Assembly: GCA_035279875.1 (NCBI GenBank)
Contig: DATEGX010000088.1
Coordinates: 1 to 16,784, forward strand
Source: JAMXLL01 sp035279875
Lineage (GTDB): Bacteria; Desulfobacterota; Binatia; Binatales; Binataceae
Length of the DNA: 16,784 nucleotides
Reading direction: 5' to 3'
A program made the translations under genes and the position numbers. The notes under the pieces were generated by a model. It saw only the letters and a list, made by a program, of their open reading frames with translations. It searched no databases and was not told where the DNA came from. This document shows, piece by piece, positions 1-7,376 of this stretch (position 1 is its first letter; every line of letters starts with the position of its first letter).

Positions 1-434
1 ACCATCCCGACCACGTCTTCGACCTCGAACCCATGGCCAAAATACGGGTAACGCACATGACGGCCGGTCGCGAAGGCTAGTTCGCGCTCTTGCAGATGAA
101 ATCGTGCCGCCGGCAGTTTCCCGAAGTTGCCGACGTGATCGTAGTGCAGGTGCGTCAGGATCACGTCCGTAACGGAATCCGGGTCGATGCCGATGAGTTT
201 CAGGCTTTCGATTGGACAGCGCAGAAATTCGCGCTTGCGACGCGCGGCGGTCTCGGCGGTAAACCCGGTATCCACCAAGAAGACCCGGCCGCCACCGGAC
301 ACCGCCCAGGTGAAGTAGTCCATCGGCATCGGCCCGTCGTGCGGATCGCCGCCGATAAAGTGATCGGCGCGCCGCGCCTGGCGGGTGGCGTAACGGATGG
401 TAAAAATCTCATACTCGGGGAGCTTCTCATCCAT
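1..434 (-). CDS. MBL-fold metallo-hydrolase, N-acyl-homoserine-lactonase-like (partial, cut by left edge)
   Basis: This gene starts at the ATG at 434-432 and reads off the left edge; 144 residues are visible. The protein begins MDEKLPEYEIF and carries a metallo-beta-lactamase signature, THLHYDHVGN, with H95, H97, D99 and H100 as metal ligands. The VFLVDTGF strand before it (51-58) is typical of lactonase-type members (AttM/AiiA group). The family hydrolyses lactones or other esters with a dinuclear metal site in the cytoplasm; the distal ligands and substrate pocket lie outside the window. The start lies 5 nt after the TAA of the upstream dehydrogenase, so the two are probably translated from one mRNA. 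In this context a lactone or ester intermediate of a catabolic route is as plausible as quorum quenching. The fold is secure, the substrate is not. Confidence 0.85.
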   Translation of the reverse strand, partial: MDEKLPEYEIFTIRYATRQARRADHFIGGDPHDGPMPMDYFTWAVSGGGRVFLVDTGFTAETAARRKREFLRCPIESLKLIGIDPDSVTDVILTHLHYDHVGNFGKLPAARFHLQERELAFATGRHVRYPYFGHGFEVEDVVGM

Positions 435-439
435 CGCGA

Positions 440-1405
440 TTATTTCGCCTTCGGATCGCGCCGGGCTCGATCACGATCAAGCGCCTCACGGATCCGCACC
501 GGATCGACCGCGAATTTCACGCCCGCGCGCTCCTCTTGCAGGAGCATCGCAACACGCGAGTCGCGCTCGCCCCATCCGCGATTGAGCGCCTCGGTCAATT
601 CGTCCAGCGCCAGGGCGGCGATCGGCATCGGTACGTTTGTTTCACGGCCGAGCTCGACCGCCAGCGAAACGTCTTTATGAGCGAGGCGGAGCGCGAAGTC
701 CGGTGGGTCGTAGATACCGGGCAGGAAATGCCTCGCGAGACCGTCAAAAGTGCGCGCGCGCCCCAGGGCGCCGTTGCGTACCGCCTCCCATAGAGTGAGC
801 GGCTCGACCCCCGCCTTCGCGCCCATCGTGAAGACCTCGGATAGGGCGCGCTGCAACATATATCCGGCGCAGTTATGCACCAGCTTGGCCACCGTGGCTG
901 AACCGATCGGTCCAACGTATCGTGCCTGATCGCCGATCGCGTCGAGCACCGATTGATAGCGATCGAAGACATCGCGCTCGCCACCAACCCAGATCGCCAG
1001 TTTGCCGGTTGCGGCGCCCTGCGGACCGCCGCTCACCGGCGCGTCCAGCATATGCGCGCGACGCTCGGCAAAAGCGCTGCAGAGCCGCCGCACGAGGGCC
1101 GGCGAATTGGTGGAAAGGTCAAAATAGGCTCCGTCGGGCTTCATCCCGGCGAGAACGCCCTGCGGACCCAGCGCGACAGCTTCGACATCGGGGGGAGCGG
1201 GCAGCGATGTAAACACCAGTTCCGTGGACTCAGCCACCTGCCTGGGCGTGTCGGCCCACTTCGCGCCAGCCGCCAGATGCGGCGACGCGGCCTCGGCGCG
1301 GATATCGTGCACCACCAACGGATAACCGGCGCGCTGCAGGCTCGCGGCCATCTTCGCGCCCATCGTGCCCAGTCCGATAAAGCCCACCGGCCGTTTGGCG
1401 TCCAT
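440..1405 (-). CDS. NAD(P)-dependent oxidoreductase, 3-hydroxyisobutyrate dehydrogenase family
   Basis: A 321-residue protein of the beta-hydroxyacid dehydrogenase family, which oxidises 3-hydroxy acids or reduces the matching semialdehydes with NAD(P) in the cytoplasm. The Rossmann motif GFIGLGTMG lies at about residues 8-16, the substrate-binding motif DAPVSGG at 121-127, and the expected catalytic lysine in TVAKLVHNCAG at about 174. A second conserved region, AHKDVSLA, follows near 242-249. Length is slightly over the usual 290-300 because of a charged C-terminal tail rich in Arg, Asp and Lys. I prefer the ATG at 1405 because GAGG sits 8 nt upstream; a GTG at 1414 in the same frame would add three residues. 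It lies 30 nt after the carboxymuconolactone-decarboxylase-like gene and 5 nt before the MBL gene. Its substrate cannot be read from the sequence. Confidence 0.9.
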   Translation of the reverse strand: MDAKRPVGFIGLGTMGAKMAASLQRAGYPLVVHDIRAEAASPHLAAGAKWADTPRQVAESTELVFTSLPAPPDVEAVALGPQGVLAGMKPDGAYFDLSTNSPALVRRLCSAFAERRAHMLDAPVSGGPQGAATGKLAIWVGGERDVFDRYQSVLDAIGDQARYVGPIGSATVAKLVHNCAGYMLQRALSEVFTMGAKAGVEPLTLWEAVRNGALGRARTFDGLARHFLPGIYDPPDFALRLAHKDVSLAVELGRETNVPMPIAALALDELTEALNRGWGERDSRVAMLLQEERAGVKFAVDPVRIREALDRDRARRDPKAK

Positions 1406-1435
1406 CTGTGTCACCTCATCGGTGCAGGTACCCGG

Positions 1436-1765
1436 TCACGGATTCTTCTCGAATACTTCCTTCGCGATGAATGCCGCGGTCATTGCAGTTGGCCAGCCGG
1501 AGTAAAACGCCAGGTGCGTAATCAGTTCGCTGAGTTCCTCCTTGGTAACGCCGTTGGTCAGCGCCCGTTCGAGATGAACCCTGAGCTGATCGGACCGTTG
1601 CAAGGCGACCAGCGTCGCGCAGGTGATCAGGCTGCGGTCGCGCTTGGAGAGTTGCGGACGCTCCCAAACGTCGCCGAACAGCACTTTTTCCGTGAGATCT
1701 ATCAGCTTGGGGACTACCGCGCGGACCCGCTCCCGCGGCGAAGACGGCGATGATGATGCGGCCAC
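1436..1765 (-). CDS. carboxymuconolactone decarboxylase family protein
   Basis: A 109-residue protein matching the small, all-helical carboxymuconolactone decarboxylase (PcaC/AhpD-like) family. Features seen are LSKRDRSLITCATLVAL (39-55), LRVHLERALTNGVTKEEL (61-78) and ITHLAFYSGWPTA (82-94), which correspond to the helix-turn-helix core with H64, E77 or E80, and H84. There is a single Cys (C49) and no CxxC, so an AhpD-like peroxidase role is unlikely. Enzymes of this type decarboxylate gamma-carboxymuconolactone, but many relatives act on other substrates. The GTG start is chosen because a strong GGAGGAA lies 6 nt upstream at 1772-1778; an upstream ATG at 1846 would add 27 low-complexity residues. 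It is the first gene of the minus-strand operon leading to the dehydrogenase and the MBL hydrolase. Confidence 0.88.
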   Translation of the reverse strand: MAASSSPSSPRERVRAVVPKLIDLTEKVLFGDVWERPQLSKRDRSLITCATLVALQRSDQLRVHLERALTNGVTKEELSELITHLAFYSGWPTAMTAAFIAKEVFEKNP

Positions 1766-1771
1766 TGTGAG

Positions 1772-1778
1772 TTCCTCC
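1772..1778 (-). promoter_or_regulatory. ribosome binding site fixing a GTG start
   Basis: GGAGGAA on the minus strand, 6 nt before the GTG at 1765-1763. It decides the start of the carboxymuconolactone-decarboxylase-like gene over the longer ATG reading. Confidence 0.75.
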
Positions 1779-1816
1779 GTCCTTGGTTGGGTGGCACCCG
1801 CGAACAGTTCGAGGGA

Positions 1817-1844
1817 GCGGCCCCGCCTACTCGGCGGCCCCGCC
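1817..1844. repeat. 11-bp direct repeat, period 17 bp, in operon leader
   Basis: GCGGCCCCGCC occurs at 1817-1827 and again, identically, at 1834-1844 with 6 bp between. It lies about 50-80 nt upstream of the GTG start of the first gene of the minus-strand operon, in the 151-bp gap behind the flavin oxidoreductase gene. It could be a pair of protein-binding sites or simply G+C-rich sequence; no promoter hexamers are clear next to it. Confidence 0.5.
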
Positions 1845-1916
1845 AACCCTTGCTTCGACTGATGCCGGATTGGACAAATTACTATCGCCGAAGCGAAATC
1901 AGCGCAAACCTCGCGG

Positions 1917-2969
1917 CTAATTTCTGAATTGCGGCATCACCCGTTCACACAGAAGCTGCAGCGAGTTCATCACGCGCGAGTGCGGGATAAGACCTCCGCA
2001 GTTTAGTTCGGCGAGGACGCCGTTGAGGCCAAGCTCATGGCGCAGATGGTCGATTCGCTGGCTAACCGTCTCGGCGGTGCCGACGATGACCTTGTCGCGC
2101 AGCGCGTCATCGTACGAAATCGACTGTAGCCGCGCGCCGCGTTCGGCCCGCTGCTCGATCGCGCGAACCCCGGCGCTCGAGGCGGACTTCTCGAGGTAGC
2201 TACCGAGGAACTTGTAAAAGTTCATGATGCTTTCCTCTGGCTCGGCGCGCGCGGCTTCGAACGTCTCGCCGACGTATACCGGTACCCGCAGAAAGACCTC
2301 GCCTTCGCCCGGATGGCCCGCGGCCCGGTAAGCCTCGCGGTAGCTCTGGATATTGGGCGCAAGCTCTGACAGCGTCCCAAGCCGCACAGCGACGAAAATC
2401 GGATACCCCAGCGCGCCGATACCCGCGAAGGTGTCCGCGCTGGTCGCCGCGATCCGGATCGGTGGATGGGGCTTCTGGTAGGGTTTCGGCACCAGGTGGA
2501 CTTTCTCGTAACTGTAAAATTTGCCCTGGTAGGAAAAGCTCGTCTCGGTCCACGCGCGCTTGACGATTTCCAGCACCTCCGCGAAGCGTTCGCGGCTCTC
2601 GCCGTAAGGCACGCCGTAGGCCTCGTACATCCGGGGGAATCCGCTCCGTCCTACGCCGAAAATCAGCCGCCCGTGACTGATATGGTCGACGGTCGCGGCC
2701 TCCTCGGCGACTCGCAGGGGATGGCATAGCGGCAGCACCTGCACGGCGATTCCGATCTTGATCCTGCTGGTCCGCGCAGCGATTGCGCTGGCAATACTTA
2801 GTGGAGCGGCGAGCACCGAGCGCCGCGGCATCATATGCAGCTCGGCCAGCCACATCGCATCCAATCCCAACTGTTCCGCGGCGTCGACCTGCGCGAAGGA
2901 TTCGGCGAACGCCTGTTCCTCACTACATCCGGGCGGGCATTGAAACTCGTGGAACATGCCGAATTCCAT
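1917..2969 (-). CDS. LLM class flavin-dependent oxidoreductase (bacterial luciferase-like)
   Basis: A 350-residue TIM-barrel enzyme of the bacterial luciferase-like superfamily, whose members use reduced FMN or F420 to oxidise small organic substrates. Seen in order are MEFGMFHEFQCPPG (1-14), the LDAMWLAELH segment (36-45) that holds the flavin-site acid and His, KIGIAVQVLPLCHP (71-84), SHGRLIFGVGRSG (98-110), GESRERFAEVLEIVK (123-137) and VIVGTAETVSQRI (294-306) near the C-terminus. Length is normal for the family. The start is the ATG at 2969, which has AGGAGGAA 6 nt upstream; the open frame extends 26 codons further without family character. It is divergent from the alpha/beta hydrolase across 211 bp, suggesting co-regulated catabolism. 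The cofactor (FMN or F420) and substrate cannot be decided. Confidence 0.92.
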   Translation of the reverse strand: MEFGMFHEFQCPPGCSEEQAFAESFAQVDAAEQLGLDAMWLAELHMMPRRSVLAAPLSIASAIAARTSRIKIGIAVQVLPLCHPLRVAEEAATVDHISHGRLIFGVGRSGFPRMYEAYGVPYGESRERFAEVLEIVKRAWTETSFSYQGKFYSYEKVHLVPKPYQKPHPPIRIAATSADTFAGIGALGYPIFVAVRLGTLSELAPNIQSYREAYRAAGHPGEGEVFLRVPVYVGETFEAARAEPEESIMNFYKFLGSYLEKSASSAGVRAIEQRAERGARLQSISYDDALRDKVIVGTAETVSQRIDHLRHELGLNGVLAELNCGGLIPHSRVMNSLQLLCERVMPQFRN

Positions 2970-2975
2970 TCGCAG

Positions 2976-2983
2976 TTCCTCCT
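2976..2983 (-). promoter_or_regulatory. ribosome binding site fixing the LLM oxidoreductase start
   Basis: AGGAGGAA on the minus strand ends 6 nt before the ATG at 2969-2967, selecting the MEFGMF start over the earlier in-frame start at 3047. Confidence 0.8.
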
Positions 2984-3180
2984 GGTCCTCGACCGTGGCG
3001 GCGGACGAGCGAAGCTCCGTGCTCATTCGCCCGCTGACTGGACGCAAAGACTAAGGCTCAATTATCGCCGCGCGGCAAAATTCGCAAACGTCCGCGCCGA
3101 CTCCATTCATTAGATCGTCGCGCTACCGGACTTCTTCCAAGGCGCCGAAAGTAGTAGAGAGCCATTTTGAGGATCGCGCC

Positions 3181-4002
3181 ATGCCGAAAATCACCGCCAA
3201 TAGCTGTGAGATGAATTATCAGCTCGACGACTTCACCGATCCCTGGAAGTCATCGGACACGCTTTGGATCCAGCACGGATTCGGGCGCAATCTGTGCTTC
3301 TGGTATCACTGGGTGCCGTTGCTCGCCGGCCGGATGCGGGTCCTGCGCCGCGACATGCGTGGCCACGGAGAATCGGCCGACCCCGGGCCTGGCCACAAAT
3401 GGTCAGCCGAAGAGTTATTGCTCGATATGAAGGGCTTCCTCGACGCGCTCGGCCTCGAGCGGGTCCATTACCTGGGTGAATCAATCGGCGGCACACTTGG
3501 AATCGCTTTCGCAGTCCGCTGGCCCGAGCGGCTCAAAAGCCTGACGCTGGTCGCCGCGCCGACCTCGATTCCGCCGCGCGTGCAGAAGATTTTCGCCCTG
3601 GGACACGAAGACTGGGCAACCGCCCTCGGCAAGCTGGGCTCGGGCGGATGGGCCAAGGCTTTAATGGAAGGCGGAAGCGGGCTAACCGGTGGTGATTCGG
3701 CCCGCACGCGGTGGGTAATCGACCAATGGGCGCGGATTCCGGCTCATGTTCTGCAAGGGCTCTGCCGCGCGGTGCCAGAGGTTGACGTGGCGCCATTGCT
3801 CCCCCAAATCAAAGTGCCGACGTTGATCCTGGCGCCTGCCAACAGCGCCTTTGAGCCGCTCAAGACCCAGCTTGCGATGCGCGACGCAATCCCGGGTGCG
3901 CGCATCGCGGTCATCAATGGCAAGGGACACGAGATTTACGCGGACCGGGCCGCGGACTGCACGGCCGCGGTGCTCGAGTTCATCGATTCGCTCCGCGTTT
4001 AA
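3181..4002 (+). CDS. alpha/beta-fold hydrolase (3-oxoadipate enol-lactonase-like)
   Basis: A 273-residue alpha/beta hydrolase. The oxyanion-hole motif QHGFG is at 31-35, RDMRGHGES at 57-65, the nucleophile elbow GESIGG at 99-104 with Ser101, and the catalytic His in NGKGHEIY at His250. The overall pattern resembles PcaD-type enol-lactonases and related C-C or ester hydrolases. The acid usually found after strand 6, as in a G-x-x-D turn, is not visible: the segment reads ILAPANSAFEP (216-226), where Glu225 is the nearest acid. Ribosome binding is by GAGG, 8 nt before the ATG. It is divergent from the flavin oxidoreductase, and its TAA (4000-4002) directly abuts the stop of the CoA-transferase gene on the other strand. 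The exact substrate is unknown. Confidence 0.9.
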   Translation: MPKITANSCEMNYQLDDFTDPWKSSDTLWIQHGFGRNLCFWYHWVPLLAGRMRVLRRDMRGHGESADPGPGHKWSAEELLLDMKGFLDALGLERVHYLGESIGGTLGIAFAVRWPERLKSLTLVAAPTSIPPRVQKIFALGHEDWATALGKLGSGGWAKALMEGGSGLTGGDSARTRWVIDQWARIPAHVLQGLCRAVPEVDVAPLLPQIKVPTLILAPANSAFEPLKTQLAMRDAIPGARIAVINGKGHEIYADRAADCTAAVLEFIDSLRV

Positions 4003-5226
4003 TCATCGGGGGCCGCGGCGCAGTACACCGTCCGCTTCCAGCGCGGCGATCCGTTCGGGCGAATATCCCAGGAGTTCGTGGAGCACGGTTTCGTTGTCTT
4101 CGCCGAGTGTTGGCGCCTGCATCGGCTGATGGCGCGGAAATTCGGAAAAGCGCAGCGGAAAGCCCGGCAAATCGAACTCGCCCAGAAAGCGGTCATTGAC
4201 CGTGCGCACGACCTCGCGTTCGCGCAGATGCGGATGGGCGATAGCCTGTTCGATCGTCAGCACCGGAGCGTAAGGGACGCGATGCTCTTCAAAGCGTCGG
4301 TAGATTTCCTCGTCGCTCGGCATCGCGTCGAACCACTCCTGAATCAGGTTGATGAGTTCCTCGACATGCGCCATGCGCTCGCTATTGCAGTTGAATCGAG
4401 GGTCGGTGGCCAATTCCGGCTGCCCCATCGCGCGGCATAGGTAGACGAACTGATGCTCGGTGCCGGCCATGATCAGGATCGAACTGCGCTTACCCCTGAA
4501 GACGCCGAGCGGCGCGACCGCGAAATGGTGCGCGCCGTTGCGATGCGGGCTGATCGCCCCACGGCTCAGACTCGCGGTATGCACGGTCATGTCGTTGTAG
4601 CTGAAATAGCAGTCGAGCAACGAAGTTTCGATGTACTGGCCCTCGCCGGTGCGTTCACGATGGAGCAGTGCGGCCAGGATGCCACTGAATGCGTGAACCC
4701 CGGTGCTGATATCGCCGACGCCAACTTGCGGCAATGACGGCGGCCGGTCGGCTTCGCCGATCATGCTGAGCACGCCGGAATACGCACAGCCGATGAAGTC
4801 GTAGCCGGGCCGGTTGGCGAGCGGGCCAGCCTGACCAAAAGTCGAAATCGAGCACATGACGATTTTGGGATTGATCTTCCGCACCGATGCGTAATCGAAG
4901 CCGAGCCGTTGGATTACCCCGGGCGCAAAGTTCTCGACGACTACGTCGACACGCGCGATCAAGTCTCTAATGATTGCAGCGGCGGACGGATTCTTAAGGT
5001 CGAGGCAGATACTCTTCTTGCCGCGATTTTGCTGAACGTAGTAGGCGCTTCGACCGTCACGAAGGTATGGCACTCCCCGTGAGATGTCGCCGGCCGGGGC
5101 AAATTCGACCTTGATTACTTCGGCGCCCAGTTCGGCCAGATAGCGCGAGGTGGTCGGTCCAGCAAGCACCTGCGTGAAGTCGAGCACCCGGTAACCATCG
5201 AGCATCCGCTTGGATTTTTCTGCCAT
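4003..5226 (-). CDS. CaiB/BaiF family III CoA-transferase
   Basis: A 407-residue protein of the family III CoA-transferases, which move CoA between organic acids through an aspartyl-CoA anhydride and so activate acids for further degradation. The N-terminal signature includes LDGYRVLDFTQVLAGP (9-24), LGAEVIKVE (33-41), NRGKKSICLDL (67-77) and FGQAGPLANRPGYDF (120-134). The catalytic Asp is in VGVGDISTG at about Asp172, close to Asp169 of formyl-CoA transferase, followed by RTGEGQYIETSLLD. Length is typical. The ATG at 5226 is chosen because GGGAGG lies about 10 nt upstream; an in-frame start at 5259 adds 11 residues. The acid substrate is unknown. With the neighbouring hydrolase and flavin oxidoreductase it suggests oxidation, hydrolysis and CoA activation of one compound class. 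Confidence 0.93.
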   Translation of the reverse strand: MAEKSKRMLDGYRVLDFTQVLAGPTTSRYLAELGAEVIKVEFAPAGDISRGVPYLRDGRSAYYVQQNRGKKSICLDLKNPSAAAIIRDLIARVDVVVENFAPGVIQRLGFDYASVRKINPKIVMCSISTFGQAGPLANRPGYDFIGCAYSGVLSMIGEADRPPSLPQVGVGDISTGVHAFSGILAALLHRERTGEGQYIETSLLDCYFSYNDMTVHTASLSRGAISPHRNGAHHFAVAPLGVFRGKRSSILIMAGTEHQFVYLCRAMGQPELATDPRFNCNSERMAHVEELINLIQEWFDAMPSDEEIYRRFEEHRVPYAPVLTIEQAIAHPHLREREVVRTVNDRFLGEFDLPGFPLRFSEFPRHQPMQAPTLGEDNETVLHELLGYSPERIAALEADGVLRRGPR

Positions 5227-5389
5227 TACACTCGCGCCTCCCGTGCCGCGCCGCAACAAATCGCATCACGGCGAGCCGAAGGCAAGCGGATAGCGCACAC
5301 TCTTGCCGAGGTGGCGGCCGGTGATGGCCGCCACCGTCGGCAGAAGCATCGCATGCGAGATAGGTCTCTATCGCGAAGGCCCCTCCAGC

Positions 5390-6412
5390 TCATTCGTTAG
5401 CCATCGCTCCAACAATCTGCGTGCCGAGGTAGGGTCTTACGGTACGGGTACTCGTACATTCGCTAATCACACCGCCATAAGCCTCGGTAATGTGTGCGGC
5501 GCTTGCATATTCGGGCTTGGACATCAGTAGGGCGTGCAGCTGCGGCAGGCGAAAAAACGGTACACTTGGAAAGAGATGGTGCTCGAGGTGGTAGTTGACG
5601 TTCTTGGGCGCTATGAAAAGACGCGCCAGCGGACCAATTCGAGTTGTGCGCGTTTGAGCGTACAGGTCCGTTGCCCCCCCAATCGCGAAATGTTCCGCGA
5701 TGCTGCGGATGCGCATGATGAAGATGAGCCAGGTAAAATAGGGAACCACCCAAAAGAGCAAGATCGCCTTTCCCCATCCCATCCATACTGCCAGTCCCAC
5801 CACAGCCAGATAGAACCCCAGCCGGGCGCGCGCGTATGACTTACTAGGGGCACGGTCGGCGGCCGACAGGGACGAGGCGAGCCTTATCAGGTTGACTCCG
5901 CCCCAGCCCGAGAGGTCGCGCAGGAAGATACCCGCCAGCTTCAATGGCGACTGCGGAAAGTGCCATTCGGGGTTGTCCTTCTTGCGAACCCAATCCGGAT
6001 CCTGGTCAGTGTTGACGAAATTATGATGGGCCAGGTGGTTCTGGCGATAAGAACGCATACTAACCAGGTGGGGCCAGGCGAGAAGCACTTCGGTAACCCA
6101 ATCGTTTACGGCACGATTGCGAAAGAGCCGGTAATGAGTTCCGTCGTGCATCAGTATGAGCAGCGCGTGCTGCCGTGCTCCGATAAAGACCACCGCAACC
6201 AGGTAACCTGCGACACTCCAGTGACGCCTGCACAGAATCGCCGCCAGCATTATCAGGCTCCATTCGAGCACGATATGGCCCGCGCTCCGGAGCGGTTTTA
6301 GTTCCGAAAGAGCTCGCAAGTCCTCTTTGCTGAGCTTGACGTGAGGGTCCTCCTGGCGAACCTCGGATACCTGCTCACGTTTTCCACAGACGACGTCGAG
6401 CTTTTCGCTCAT
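5390..6412 (-). CDS. membrane fatty acid desaturase family protein
   Basis: A 340-residue integral-membrane di-iron enzyme with all three His boxes of the family: HDGTH (89-93), HLAHH (126-130) and HLEHH (275-279), plus His241 in IAEHFA. Hydrophobic segments lie at about 46-60, 66-88 and 198-232. Such enzymes insert double bonds into acyl chains, or hydroxylate them, at the cytoplasmic membrane. The RLFRNRAVNDWVTEVLLAWP and NYHLEHHLFPSVP stretches resemble the subgroup that includes the rhizobitoxine desaturase RtxC, so the substrate need not be a phospholipid acyl chain. The start at 6412 is preceded by GAGG with 6 nt spacing; the frame is open to 6505 but that part is not family-like. The gene follows the putative acyltransferase by 100 bp on the same strand and is probably co-transcribed. 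Confidence 0.93.
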   Translation of the reverse strand: MSEKLDVVCGKREQVSEVRQEDPHVKLSKEDLRALSELKPLRSAGHIVLEWSLIMLAAILCRRHWSVAGYLVAVVFIGARQHALLILMHDGTHYRLFRNRAVNDWVTEVLLAWPHLVSMRSYRQNHLAHHNFVNTDQDPDWVRKKDNPEWHFPQSPLKLAGIFLRDLSGWGGVNLIRLASSLSAADRAPSKSYARARLGFYLAVVGLAVWMGWGKAILLFWVVPYFTWLIFIMRIRSIAEHFAIGGATDLYAQTRTTRIGPLARLFIAPKNVNYHLEHHLFPSVPFFRLPQLHALLMSKPEYASAAHITEAYGGVISECTSTRTVRPYLGTQIVGAMANE

Positions 6413-6512
6413 TTTTGTCCTCGCTTGATCTCCGTTTCGTTGCAATCTTCCAGCCGGTTCTCCGTTTCCAGCTGGAACGACGCGTCGATGCATCACGGTG
6501 CCCACGGCGGCG

Positions 6513-7232
6513 TCAGGCTGGAGCGGTTATCGCCGCCGCCGAGGCGTCCGCAGAAAGGGCGGGCGCAGGCGCCGCTTCAACCGATCGGCGTGGAACACGC
6601 CGTACGTGCGGTCGGACCACGTTCCGCAACTTGAAGACACGCCAATCGTCGGAAAACTCGAGGCAGTTGCGGGCGAGTCCGTTGATCGCCCGTTCCAGCG
6701 CGTCTCCCTGCAGCACCACCGGCTGAACTCTCAATCTGCCGCCGGTGGAATTCTCGACGAAGGGGTGCTCTACCGGCAGCCCGGCATTGACGAAGCCCAT
6801 CAGTGAGTAGAAGCCAGCGTGGTCTCCGTCGCCGCTATCGGCGGCAAGGTAGGCCAGTACGGCACGGGTACCGAGCAGGCGCATCGGCATCGCCAGGCCC
6901 GCCCAGGCAAGCATCCCGGTGCCGCCTGCGAGCGACCAATGGTCGCTGCATTCGAGCACATCATGCGGTGGCAGAGACGAAAGGTCCGGCTCTGCGCAGC
7001 TTTGCGGGAAGGACTCCAAATCGTGCATCGCAATGCCTGCAATCATTTGTTCGCTTGCGCCGTTTCGATCGTCGAACAGGCCATAGAGCTTCGAGTGAGC
7101 CAACCGGTGCCGGTTGGCGCTTCGCAGCTCGCTGCTTTCGCGAAAGCTCTTTCCATGCGCTGCCCGAGCTTCATCGATGCGGCGGGTAAAGTTCTCTTGC
7201 TCGCATTCTTTTGTCAGAAGCCGAAATTCCAT
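6513..7232 (-). CDS. putative GNAT-fold acyltransferase, function unknown
   Basis: A 239-residue protein that I do not recognise outright. The middle looks like a GNAT fold: a strand IAGIAMHDL (65-72), a segment LAGGTGMLAWAGLAMPMRLLG (101-121) where the acyl-CoA loop and helix would be, and DHAGFYSLMGFVNAGLPV (137-154), which matches the common GNAT 'FY..LGF' helix and strand. The N-terminal part has basic and acidic residues (RESSELRSANRHRLAHSKLYG) as in autoinducer-synthase or FeeM-like N-acyl amino acid synthases, but this is a resemblance only. The tail from about 215 is Ala/Pro-rich and looks unstructured. The ATG at 7232 has AGAAGG 7 nt upstream; the frame is open to 7397 but lacks a better site. 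It precedes the desaturase by 100 bp, so an acyl transfer plus desaturation pathway is possible. Confidence 0.6.
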   Translation of the reverse strand: MEFRLLTKECEQENFTRRIDEARAAHGKSFRESSELRSANRHRLAHSKLYGLFDDRNGASEQMIAGIAMHDLESFPQSCAEPDLSSLPPHDVLECSDHWSLAGGTGMLAWAGLAMPMRLLGTRAVLAYLAADSGDGDHAGFYSLMGFVNAGLPVEHPFVENSTGGRLRVQPVVLQGDALERAINGLARNCLEFSDDWRVFKLRNVVRPHVRRVPRRSVEAAPAPALSADASAAAITAPA

Positions 7233-7239
7233 GGTGATT

Positions 7240-7245
7240 CCTTCT
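7240..7245 (-). promoter_or_regulatory. ribosome binding site for the putative acyltransferase
   Basis: AGAAGG on the minus strand, 7 nt before the ATG at 7232-7230. It supports the 239-residue form over the 294-residue reading beginning at 7397. Confidence 0.65.
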
Positions 7246-7376
7246 ATTGGTCCCCCGAGCGCGGCGGCCCAGATGGCCGACGCGGCACTCCGCCCGAAGT
7301 GGGCGAAACGCTGCCTCAAGTCGGTCACGTCAATACGCTCCGAGCCACGATGCCGTTGTTGGTTGCTGCTGGTTGT

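Noticed and set aside
953..1753. Long plus-strand frame of 266 codons opposite the dehydrogenase and CMD genes.
   Set aside because: It is an antisense shadow of two genes with clear family motifs, and its own translation is Arg/His-rich without any motif.
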